Below, piece after piece: positions 16,947 through 23,959 of a stretch of DNA of 64,000 bases. Numbering within the stretch: position 1 is the first letter of the stretch; each line of letters begins with the position of its first letter. Under the pieces are notes generated by a model. It made no database searches. It was not told the origin of the DNA and was given only the letters and a program-made list of their open reading frames with translations. This DNA comes from CAYJEQ01 sp964369235 (lineage in GTDB: Bacteria > Bacillota > Clostridia > Oscillospirales > Ruminococcaceae): contig CAYJEQ010000001.1 in the NCBI GenBank assembly GCA_964369235.1, forward strand, positions 1-64,000. Reading direction: 5' to 3'. Both the position numbers and the translations under genes were made by a program.

Positions 16947-19049
16947 ATGTCATACGGATATACAGGAAAACTTCTTCGTGTAAACCTAACTACAGGTGCA
17001 TCTACAGTTGAAGATTCCTCTAAATATAATAAATACATCGGTGGTTCTGGTGTTGGTAACAGAATCATGTTTGAAGAGGTGCCAGTAGGCACAATGCCTT
17101 ATGATGAGGCTAACAAAGTGGTAATTGCAGTAGGACCTAACACAGGTACATCTGCCCCATGTTCTGGTAGAACAACACTTACCTCTCTATCTACATTTAC
17201 AAAGGCTAATTCTGTAGTTCACGCTCATATCGGTGGTGAAATTGCAGGCCATATGAAGGCTGCTGGCTATGATGTTATCGTTATCGAAGGTAAAAGCGCA
17301 AATCCAGTTTACCTAAAGATTGATGATGATAAGGTAAGCCTAGAGGACGCTTCTGACCTATGGGGTAAAACCACAAGAGAAGCTACTATAGCTATTATGG
17401 AAAGAGAAAAGAAAGCCTTTACAGTAACATCTATCGGTCTAGCTGGTGAAAATCTAGTTAACCTATCCTGTGTTATTAATGCTGGCAACCACTCTGGTGG
17501 TGCTGGACAGGGCGCTATCTGGGGATCTAAAAACCTAAAGGCTGTAGCTATGTATGGTACAGGCTCTGTACAGGTAGCTGACCCAGCTAAAATTATGTCA
17601 CTAAATAACACCGTGTTAAAAGAGCTAATCGGTGCTAATAATAACCATGTAGTACCATCAACAGAAAGACCATGGGCAGAATACTCTGATCCAGGATCTA
17701 GATGGACAGGTAGACCAGGACTTACTTGGGGTGCTGCTGAAGGTGGCCCAATTGACACAGGTGATTCTATCCCAGGTGATATTAATGCAATTGGTTATAG
17801 AACACAGAAAGCATACAAAGACTTTGGTCCTGTATCTGAAAAGTACACAGTAAAAATGTCCGGTTGTGTGTCCTGTCCTATCCGTTGTTGTGGATCTGTA
17901 TACCTACCTAAGTTAGAAGAAGAAGGATATAATGCTTCTGTTGCTAATACCTGTATGCCTAACTTTATGTGGGCTAAGGTGCTAGAAAGCTATAAGGACT
18001 ACGAAGAAGAAGGCGATGGACAGTTCTATGCTAATGTTGCTTCCTTCTCTGTAGCTGATGAGCTAGGTCTATGGGATAACTATGGTGAGCTTGCTTGCAC
18101 ACTATCCTACTTTATCAAAAATGGCCACCTAGAAACAATTCTGCCAGCAGATGAGTACAATGGGCTACTATGGGATAAATACGCAGAAGGTGATGTAGCA
18201 TTTACTAAGGATCTAATGTACAAGATTTCCAGTGGTAAGGGTGTACTACCTACTTTAGCACAGGGTGCATACTTTGTATCTGAGATGTACAAAGATGTAG
18301 TTGGTGATGACTACCTAAATAGCAAGTCAGTATCTGTTATGACAATTAACGGCTCTTCCAAGCACCATGGTAACGAAACATGGGGACAGGTTGGAGCACT
18401 TACAAATATATTCTATAACAGAGACTGTATGACCCACACAATTGTTAATGCACAGGGTTCAGGTCTACCATATGATGTACAGAAATCCATCCTAGATCCA
18501 ATATTTGGTGAGAATTGTATGGATAAGCCTAAGGCTTACACACCAATTAACGAAAGCAAGGTTAAACTAGCTAAGTTTGGTGTGGTTCGTCAGAGCTTAC
18601 ATGATAGCTTTACACTGTGTAACTGGATATGGCCTATGACCTTCTCTCCACTTAAGGAAAGAGGATATAAAGGTGATCTATCTATGGAAGCACAGTACAT
18701 GTCTGCGATTACAGGTGAAGAGTGGACAGAAGAATCCCTAGACTTTGCAGCAGAAAGAGGTATGCAGCTTCTTCGTGCTCAGACTGTTATGAGCTACGGC
18801 ACAACAGATATGAGAAACGAACATGATGCATTTACAAACTGGGTATATGATATGGAGCCTGATTTTGTAGCTTTTGAAGAGGGTACAATTAAGATGGACA
18901 GAGAAGATATCCAGACAGCATTTACAATGATGTATACAGCAATGGGTTGGGATGAAGTAACTGGTGCCCCTACAAGAGCAACACTAGAGAAGTTCGACCT
19001 AACTGATGTGGCAGATAAGCTAGAAGAAATGGGACTACTTCCTGCATAA
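16947..19049 (+). CDS. Aldehyde ferredoxin oxidoreductase family protein (YdhV-type bis-pterin Mo/W enzyme)
   Basis: 700 residues, the length of E. coli YdhV. The opening GYTGKLLRVNLTTG and KYIGGSGVGNRIMFEE are AOR-family N-terminal pterin-binding stretches. Fe4S4 ligands are visible as C307-x2-C310-x3-C314 (GCVSCPIRCCG), with a candidate fourth at Cys494 (NRDCMTHT). E. coli YdhV is known to bind a bis-pterin molybdenum cofactor; its substrate is not established. This protein has no signal of its own and lies 139 bp after the Tat ferredoxin, so it is either cytoplasmic or carried out with that subunit. Metal (Mo or W) and substrate cannot be told from sequence. Confidence 0.9.
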   Translation: MSYGYTGKLLRVNLTTGASTVEDSSKYNKYIGGSGVGNRIMFEEVPVGTMPYDEANKVVIAVGPNTGTSAPCSGRTTLTSLSTFTKANSVVHAHIGGEIAGHMKAAGYDVIVIEGKSANPVYLKIDDDKVSLEDASDLWGKTTREATIAIMEREKKAFTVTSIGLAGENLVNLSCVINAGNHSGGAGQGAIWGSKNLKAVAMYGTGSVQVADPAKIMSLNNTVLKELIGANNNHVVPSTERPWAEYSDPGSRWTGRPGLTWGAAEGGPIDTGDSIPGDINAIGYRTQKAYKDFGPVSEKYTVKMSGCVSCPIRCCGSVYLPKLEEEGYNASVANTCMPNFMWAKVLESYKDYEEEGDGQFYANVASFSVADELGLWDNYGELACTLSYFIKNGHLETILPADEYNGLLWDKYAEGDVAFTKDLMYKISSGKGVLPTLAQGAYFVSEMYKDVVGDDYLNSKSVSVMTINGSSKHHGNETWGQVGALTNIFYNRDCMTHTIVNAQGSGLPYDVQKSILDPIFGENCMDKPKAYTPINESKVKLAKFGVVRQSLHDSFTLCNWIWPMTFSPLKERGYKGDLSMEAQYMSAITGEEWTEESLDFAAERGMQLLRAQTVMSYGTTDMRNEHDAFTNWVYDMEPDFVAFEEGTIKMDREDIQTAFTMMYTAMGWDEVTGAPTRATLEKFDLTDVADKLEEMGLLPA

Positions 19050-19072
19050 ACTCCCTACTGAGAGTATTTAAT

Positions 19073-19097
19073 TGTGGGTGAGTTTATCCCACCCACA
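19073..19097. repeat. GTGGGTG...CCCACCCACA hairpin, left copy
   Basis: TGTGGGTG (19073-19080) pairs with CACCCACA (19090-19097). Bases 19074-19097 match 19298-19321 in 23 of 24 positions as a direct repeat, flanking the spacer between the oxidoreductase gene and the next gene. Confidence 0.7.
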
Positions 19098-19256
19098 CAG
19101 ACTGTCAAAAAAACTGCAACCGTAAAATTTTCTATAAAAATTAGACAATTTTACTTGCTGTGTCCCTATTAACTTTCAAATAGCGTTCATATACCTTTGT
19201 ATTATTCACTTATTTGTAAGTTAAGCTCCTTGCCTTGCAGGTTTTTTGATAGTCTG
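19098..19256. repeat. 22-nt inverted repeat enclosing about 115 bp
   Basis: 19098-19119 (starts CAGACTGTC, ends CTGCAA) is complementary to 19235-19256 in 20 of 22 positions. The enclosed 115 bp holds no ORF with an RBS. Together with the flanking direct repeats it looks like a small non-coding mobile or structured element (MITE-like). Terminal repeats and direct repeats are not flush on the right side. Confidence 0.55.
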
Positions 19257-19264
19257 TCAGTGTA

Positions 19265-19290
19265 TTCAAAAAAGCAAGGGCTTTTTTGAA
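19265..19290 (+). terminator. Strong hairpin with T-run
   Basis: TTCAAAAAAGC (19265-19275) and GCTTTTTTGAA (19280-19290) form an 11-bp perfect stem with an AAGG loop and T-rich 3' arm. It can terminate in either direction and may reduce read-through from the oxidoreductase gene into the maturation/Tat genes. Confidence 0.6.
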
Positions 19291-19297
19291 ACCCTGA

Positions 19298-19320
19298 GTG
19301 GGTGGGTTTATCCCACCCAC
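19298..19320. repeat. GTGGGTGGG-TTTAT-CCCACCCAC hairpin, right copy
   Basis: A perfect 9-bp stem with a 5-base loop, ending 29 bases before the next start codon. It is a near-identical direct repeat of the copy at 19074. Confidence 0.75.
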
Positions 19321-19349
19321 ATATATTACAGACATAAGGAGTTTTAACC

Positions 19350-20009
19350 ATGAGCATAGATACAATAGCAGAAGATATAGAGTTAGAAAAGATTAAAGCG
19401 AATATACCTGATGCAACCCTAAGAGCCTTTGAGGAGGCGCTAGATAAGGTGGAGGCTGAGATGAATAGAAAAAAATCCCTAGCCGAAATTTTGATGAACT
19501 ACATTAATGGCGAAAACAAGAAAAATGCAGTAGTTGCCCATTCCCTATTATTACTTAAACCCCCAACAGGCATTACTAAGGATGAAATACTACAACTAAT
19601 AAAAAATAAGGATGATTATGAGGAGCTAAAAAACCTTGTAGCCATTAAAACAGAGCAGAATTTATTTTATTATAACGATACAGTTTTTACCGAGAGATTT
19701 GCCACAGTACAGTCTTTAATACAGAGCAAGGATATACTAGCCACAATAGCTTCTACAGTAAGACATGACTGTAAAACCTATCCTAAGCCTACCCTTGTTT
19801 CAACATTTATAAATTTCCCTTATTTTTATAGTAAAGATGAAGTGCTAGGAGCTTTAGCACGAATGAAAGCATTAGAAGAATATAGTGACATTGACACTGT
19901 TACTGCTAGTAACGGGAATGTGGCAATATTCTCTAGTGAACATATGAGCAAAAAATACGCCCAGTCACTGGCAGAGTGGTATGAGGTTGAATGGAGAACC
20001 AGTCAGTAG
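19350..20009 (+). CDS. Unknown protein in the YdhW position of a YdhV-type operon
   Basis: 219 residues, RBS AAGGAG 8 bases upstream. There is no signal peptide or membrane segment, and no cysteine pattern (only one Cys). The N-terminal third is charged and helical (LEKIKANIPDATLRAFEEALDKVEAEMNRKK), the rest mixed. It lies between the oxidoreductase and the FdhD-like gene. In E. coli the ydhV gene is followed by ydhW, an uncharacterised gene of similar size; I infer correspondence from position and length only. A cofactor-insertion or Tat-proofreading chaperone is a reasonable hypothesis. Confidence 0.7.
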   Translation: MSIDTIAEDIELEKIKANIPDATLRAFEEALDKVEAEMNRKKSLAEILMNYINGENKKNAVVAHSLLLLKPPTGITKDEILQLIKNKDDYEELKNLVAIKTEQNLFYYNDTVFTERFATVQSLIQSKDILATIASTVRHDCKTYPKPTLVSTFINFPYFYSKDEVLGALARMKALEEYSDIDTVTASNGNVAIFSSEHMSKKYAQSLAEWYEVEWRTSQ

Positions 20010-20012
20010 ATT

Positions 20013-20720
20013 ATGAATATTAAAGAAATAGAAAATTTAGTGGAACTTCCACTTAAATTAGTTTTAAATGATAAGGTAATGTGTGATATGTTATGCACAC
20101 CACAAGATGTGGAAAATCTCTTTCGTGGTTGGCTGTTTTCTCAGGGCTATATAGAAAAGTCACAGGATATAAAATCTATAGACTTTAATGTATCTGCACT
20201 AACAGTTAATGTTGTAGCAGATATTAAAGAGCCAGAAAAAACCCCACTGCTATCAGATTTAGCTGCTATAGCACTTAAGAATACTGAGAATTTTAAAGCT
20301 AATCAGATAGATGATACCCACCTATATAACTGTTATTTAGCGAGAGTTAATAGGTTGGGAGAAATCCTTTGCTTAAGAAAAAACAAAGGTCTACACGCTG
20401 CAATAATTAATCACGGTGGAGAAATAATCTTTAAGGAAGATGTAAGTAGGCACTGTGCTATTGACAAAGCTGTTGGAGAATGTATAATAAGAGGGATAGA
20501 TTTAACCCAGTCTATTCTAGTGACCACAGGTAGAATAAGCACCGAGTTTTTATTTAAAGCCAAGATGCTAAATATGCCTATAATAGCTTCCCTTAAATAC
20601 CCAAGTATTACAGGGGAGATAATCGCAAAGGATTGGGAGATAAATCTAGCAACTTTTATAAATTCAGATAAGGCAGAGCTAAAGTTTAACTCTGTGAAAA
20701 AATTAAGTCAGATAGTCTAA
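20013..20720 (+). CDS. FdhD-like protein lacking the CxxC sulfur-transfer motif
   Basis: 235 residues, starting 3 bases after the preceding stop. FdhD features are clear: LPLKLVLNDKVMCDMLCTPQDVENLFRGWLFSQGYI at the N-terminus, GLHAAIINHGGEIIFKEDVSRHCAIDKAVGE in the middle (family: EDVGRHNAVDK), and TTGRISTEFLFKAKMLNMPIIASLKYPS near the end. FdhD moves sulfur from IscS to the molybdenum cofactor of formate dehydrogenase through a CxxC motif. Here no CxxC exists, and the cysteines (as in YNCYLA, EILCLRK, SRHCAI) are scattered. It may act as a cofactor carrier for the nearby oxidoreductase. Confidence 0.82.
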   Translation: MNIKEIENLVELPLKLVLNDKVMCDMLCTPQDVENLFRGWLFSQGYIEKSQDIKSIDFNVSALTVNVVADIKEPEKTPLLSDLAAIALKNTENFKANQIDDTHLYNCYLARVNRLGEILCLRKNKGLHAAIINHGGEIIFKEDVSRHCAIDKAVGECIIRGIDLTQSILVTTGRISTEFLFKAKMLNMPIIASLKYPSITGEIIAKDWEINLATFINSDKAELKFNSVKKLSQIV

Positions 20721-20733
20721 AGGAGAAATCACT

Positions 20734-20940
20734 ATGTTTGGTAAATTAGGTATTAATGAGTTATTAGTAATTTTTGCAATTATTCTTCTAGTTATGGGCC
20801 CAGCAAAACTACCAGCACTGGCAAAAAGCATGGGACAGGCTATAAAGGAATTTAAAAAAGGTAGTCAGGAAGTAACTACTAAAATTGAAAAACTAGCAGA
20901 TGAAGCTGTAGATGTAGACAGCGAAACTGAGAGTAAATAA
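20734..20940 (+). CDS. tatA: Sec-independent translocase subunit TatA
   Basis: 68 residues, RBS AAAGGAG. One membrane helix (ELLVIFAIILLVMGPAKLPALAKSMG), then an amphipathic helix (GQAIKEFKKGSQEV) and an acidic tail, the standard TatA layout; the conserved FG at residues 2-3 is present. It follows the FdhD-like gene by 13 bp. With TatC downstream it makes a minimal TatA-TatC system next to the only obvious Tat substrate in the window. Confidence 0.93.
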   Translation: MFGKLGINELLVIFAIILLVMGPAKLPALAKSMGQAIKEFKKGSQEVTTKIEKLADEAVDVDSETESK

Positions 20941-21077
20941 GATTTAAAATTGATTTTAAAGGATTGGTTTTGTGCTTTGTAAATCTTAGGATTTAGCTTT
21001 TGCTAAATGGGAGATTACTACAGAGGCAAAACCATCCCAAATATTCCGACTAATCAAAAATAAGGATGGTCATGATT

Positions 21078-21833
21078 ATGGCAGAAGAACAAAAGAAAAA
21101 TCAGACCGGAGCCGAGATGCCTTTAATGGATCATCTTACTGAGCTAAGAAAAAGACTTTTTCTAGTGGTGGTTGTAAATGTAATAACTATAGGTATTGCC
21201 TTTGGTTATACGGAGCTTTTAATGGAATATCTACTTGCTTTAGTAGGTGATATGAAATTAGTCTATATAGGCCCATCAGAGCTTTTTCTAGTTTATGTTC
21301 AGTTAGCAGTAATTGCAGGTGTAATAGTTGCATCTCCTTTTACTACATTTCAGTTATGGGCATTTATGCGTAAGGGGCTATATAAACGAGAGAAACGCTA
21401 TATTCTAGGATCTTTGTTTTTTGGGCTGATTTGCTTTGCTGTAGGGGTATATTTCTGCTATACAATGGTACTGCCGATAACCATAGACTTCTTTACTAGA
21501 ATTGCTATTAGTGAAGTAAGTGCTATGATTTCTGTACAGTCTTATACCAGTTTTGTTAATATGATGTTACTGGGATTTGGTGTGGTTTTTGAGATGCCAG
21601 TGTTAATATTCCTATTAACTCAATTAGGTATTATAAATCCCGAATTCTTAATTAAACATCGTGGAGTTATGATTGTTTGTATATTTATCCTTGCAGCAAT
21701 TATTACCCCTCCAGATGTAGTATCCCAGCTTATGCTGGCAATGCCAATGCTTGTGTTACTACAGATTAGTATTTTCATTAGCAAAATCGTCTATCTAAGC
21801 AATCAGAAGAAAAAACTTAAAGATGCTGCTTAA
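21078..21833 (+). CDS. tatC: Sec-independent translocase subunit TatC
   Basis: 251 residues from the ATG at 21078; an in-frame ATG at 21066 lies in the RBS module AAGGATGGTCAT. MPLMDHLTELRKRLFLVVVV is the TatC N-terminal signature containing the twin-arginine-recognising Glu, and FQLWAFMRKGLYKREKRYILGS is the conserved cytoplasmic loop with FxxF/P and E. Six membrane segments can be drawn. A TatA-TatC pair without TatB is usual in Firmicutes. It should recognise the RR signal of the ferredoxin encoded at 16151. Confidence 0.94.
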   Translation: MAEEQKKNQTGAEMPLMDHLTELRKRLFLVVVVNVITIGIAFGYTELLMEYLLALVGDMKLVYIGPSELFLVYVQLAVIAGVIVASPFTTFQLWAFMRKGLYKREKRYILGSLFFGLICFAVGVYFCYTMVLPITIDFFTRIAISEVSAMISVQSYTSFVNMMLLGFGVVFEMPVLIFLLTQLGIINPEFLIKHRGVMIVCIFILAAIITPPDVVSQLMLAMPMLVLLQISIFISKIVYLSNQKKKLKDAA

Positions 21834-21857
21834 TTAATATTTAAGGCTTATGTTAAA

Positions 21858-21904
21858 TATTGGGGTATGTTTCCTCTCCTAGTGGGAGGGAATATACCCC
21901 AATA
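21858..21904 (+). terminator. Terminator after tatC
   Basis: TATTGGGGTAT pairs with ATACCCCAATA, and the stem continues inward through CCTC/GAGG to a TAGT loop; ATTTT follows. It closes the operon that began at 16065. Confidence 0.8.
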
Positions 21905-21937
21905 TAATTTTGTCTAAGAATATATAACTATAGATGC

Positions 21938-21995
21938 AAAAAAAATCAGGGTGCCCATATTGCTATATGCAAAGAGGGTACCCTGATTTTTTTTT
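21938..21995. terminator. Bidirectional terminator between convergent genes
   Basis: AAAAAAAATCAGGGT pairs with ACCCTGATTTTTTTT, with A- and T-runs on opposite sides, so it serves both tatC (plus) and the nuclease gene (minus). Confidence 0.85.
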
Positions 21996-22061
21996 AGAAG
22001 TTATATGCCGATAGTTAGTCAAAGTAAGATATATACTATAATAATTTTACAAAGTCTCTAT

Positions 22062-23249
22062 CTATTCTCCGACCATACCGTCCCCATCAGCGTCATGCAT
22101 ATATTCGTATAACCAGTGGCTAGAGGTAATTGGCATGGAAAATCCTGCTGCTTTGGCCTCGGCAATAGTAACTCTGCCATTGCCATTAGTGTCAATCCAG
22201 GATACATCGTTTTCTGGTGATGTATTTGCTGTTGGGGTAGGTGTAGCTGTTGGCTTAGGTGTTGCTGTTGCTGTAGGAAGATGGGTGCTATTGTATTCGT
22301 CTGGGTTTATATTATCAAACTCATCAGTAATGTTGCTACCCATAAGTACATACTGGAATTTATAACTACTTGGTATATGGGTGTTATTGTTAGAGTAGTA
22401 GATTGTTGCCACAAAATCTTCACAGCCACCAGCATCTCTAATTACATCTTCCATATAGGCTTGGTCACCATGTCGGTTAAGGGTTGAGTCCTGTGGTGTG
22501 ATATTATAAGCATTGGCAACACCACCTAGAGAATCGGCAATAACATGTCCTTGATCAAGGTCAGCATGTTCAGTGCCAGGCACATCTGCCTCATCTGAGT
22601 AGTAGCGACCGTTGCTATTAACTGGTTCACTACTATCGTCCTGTAGGATTATATCCTCAGCAAGTACATAAACAAGCTGTCCATAGGCGTTGGTAAGTCC
22701 CCAGTATTCTCTACTGCCAAAACCAATATCCACAGCAACATTACCTTGACGGTCACCATCTCTGTCCCCACCATCAACTATGATAATATCGTAATCTTTA
22801 TTTAGATAGGTAAGGGTATTACCGTTAATAGAAAAACCTAAAGAATTACTAGAAATTATTTCGGCTGTTGGAGTAGGAGTAGGAGTGGGTGTTGGAGTAG
22901 GTGTGGGTGTTGGAGTAGGAGTTGGTGTGGGTGTAGAAGTCGGCGACGGCGACGGTGTAGCTGTTGGGCTAGGGAAAGGGGTTACAGTTATAGTAGGGGA
23001 TTGGGAAACAGTAGCCTCAGGACTTTCTGTTGCAGTAGTATTATCAGTAGAGGCGATAACAGGTAGTTCTGAGGAGGTTTCCTCTGGGGTGGTGGAGCTT
23101 TCTTCACTGGAAGAGCTAGTAACCTCACTGCTAGAACTGGTAGAACTGCTGATTTCGCTGGTGTCTACTGAGCTAGCCTCATCGCCACTACAAGCAGACA
23201 TGGTAATTGCCATTAATAGAGAGAGCAATATAATTTGTATTTTCTTCAT
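22062..23249 (-). CDS. Secreted lipoprotein nuclease with Pro-Thr stalk and C-terminal calcium-binding-like tail
   Basis: 395 residues. Lipoprotein signal (LLMAITMSAC), then a Ser/Thr/Glu-rich region and a Pro-Thr stalk of about a dozen PT repeats. The catalytic domain (about 145-300) resembles Endonuclease_NS_2: LDQGHVIADSLGG holds the DxGH-like motif, followed by NITPQDSTLNRHGDQAYMEDVIRDA. After a second PT linker the tail has WIDTNGNGRVTIAEAKAAG and HDADGDGMVGE, an EF-hand-like/excalibur-like end often found on secreted Firmicute nucleases. It would degrade extracellular DNA or RNA from a surface anchor. Catalysis is inferred, and the usual DRGH is altered to DQGH. Confidence 0.82.
   Translation of the reverse strand: MKKIQIILLSLLMAITMSACSGDEASSVDTSEISSSTSSSSEVTSSSSEESSTTPEETSSELPVIASTDNTTATESPEATVSQSPTITVTPFPSPTATPSPSPTSTPTPTPTPTPTPTPTPTPTPTPTAEIISSNSLGFSINGNTLTYLNKDYDIIIVDGGDRDGDRQGNVAVDIGFGSREYWGLTNAYGQLVYVLAEDIILQDDSSEPVNSNGRYYSDEADVPGTEHADLDQGHVIADSLGGVANAYNITPQDSTLNRHGDQAYMEDVIRDAGGCEDFVATIYYSNNNTHIPSSYKFQYVLMGSNITDEFDNINPDEYNSTHLPTATATPKPTATPTPTANTSPENDVSWIDTNGNGRVTIAEAKAAGFSMPITSSHWLYEYMHDADGDGMVGE
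22863..22965. repeat. Degenerate GGNGTN hexamer tract encoding Pro-Thr repeats
   Basis: Tandem 6-base units on the plus strand, coding for the PT stalk on the minus strand. Units vary at the third bases, so the coding repeat is conserved better than the DNA. Unit-number change would keep the frame. Confidence 0.75.
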
Positions 23250-23393
23250 CTTAAACTTCCTTTACATAATATGTATTTTTCCTCACTGATACAATAATAC
23301 TATGAAAAAATCGTAAAATCAATAATAAATACGAAAAAATCATACTTTGCAGTTAAAAGAAGTTTGAAGGATTTATGAATAATTGGTTAAAGT

Positions 23394-23432
23394 AATAGCA
23401 CGCTATTGACTAGGTGGTAATAGCATGCTATT
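23394..23432. promoter_or_regulatory. Two MarR-type operators
   Basis: AATAGCACGCTATT (23394-23407) and the perfect palindrome AATAGCATGCTATT (23419-23432) differ at one base, with centres 25 bp apart. They overlap the -35 and -10 of the marR promoter. Confidence 0.8.
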
Positions 23433-23434
23433 AT
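23406..23434 (+). promoter_or_regulatory. SigA-type promoter of the marR-MATE operon
   Basis: TTGACT (23406-23411), 17 bases, TATTAT (23429-23434). Each hexamer touches one of the two operator palindromes, so binding would shut the promoter. Confidence 0.8.
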
Positions 23435-23455
23435 TACAAAGCTGGAGGTGAGCAA

Positions 23456-23890
23456 ATGAAAGATGTAAAGTTAGGAAAACTAATAAAAATTCTATCTTCT
23501 TCTATGGAGAAGGAAGCTAATAAAGTATTAAAGCAGTATGATTTAAGTTTTACACAGGGTCTAGCCTTAATGTGGTTAGGTGAGGAAGCTGATAATATCA
23601 TGGCTATAAAAAAGATGGAAAAAAGATTTGGAACAGCTCAGTCAACAGTTTTTGGTGTGATTACTAGGCTAGAGGCTAAAGGCTTAATAGAAACATTTAT
23701 AAAAGATCATAAAAAATATGTAAAACTAACCCAAAGTGGTGTAAAACTAAGCGCCCCTTTACAGCAGTCTTTAGATGAAATTGATATGAGATTTTTTAAT
23801 GGATTCACAGGGGAAGAACAGGAATTGTTTTTTGAGTTTTTAATAAGAGCAGTGGAGAATTTTAGTGATATCAATATCATAGATGAATAA
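23456..23890 (+). CDS. MarR family transcriptional regulator
   Basis: 144 residues from the ATG at 23456, which follows GGAGGTGA. The winged-helix core runs from about 30 to 110: LSFTQGLALMWLGEEAD, KKMEKRFGTAQSTVFGVITRLEAKGLIETFIKDHKKYVKLTQSG (recognition helix plus wing). It is the first gene of a pair with a MATE exporter and almost certainly represses its own promoter, since two AATAGCNNGCTATT sites straddle the -35 and -10. Inducer unknown; a drug or metabolite exported by the next gene is likely. Confidence 0.92.
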   Translation: MKDVKLGKLIKILSSSMEKEANKVLKQYDLSFTQGLALMWLGEEADNIMAIKKMEKRFGTAQSTVFGVITRLEAKGLIETFIKDHKKYVKLTQSGVKLSAPLQQSLDEIDMRFFNGFTGEEQELFFEFLIRAVENFSDINIIDE

Positions 23891-23959
23891 TATTAACTAA
23901 GTTAATATTAAAAACTATCTATATGGTAAATATAGATAGTGAGGAAGGAATGTTTAATA

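Noticed and set aside
107..21904. Genomic island or prophage carrying the first two gene clusters
   Set aside because: No integrase, tRNA, attachment repeats or compositional break were seen; codon use matches the housekeeping part.
22860..22965. Tandem hexamers mistaken for a CRISPR or regulatory repeat array
   Set aside because: Units are 6 bp with no spacers and code for Pro-Thr; they are part of a stalk.
22885..23289. Plus-strand 134-codon frame over the nuclease gene (MGVGVGVGV...)
   Set aside because: It is the antisense of the Pro-Thr stalk; repeats keep both strands open. No RBS is present.
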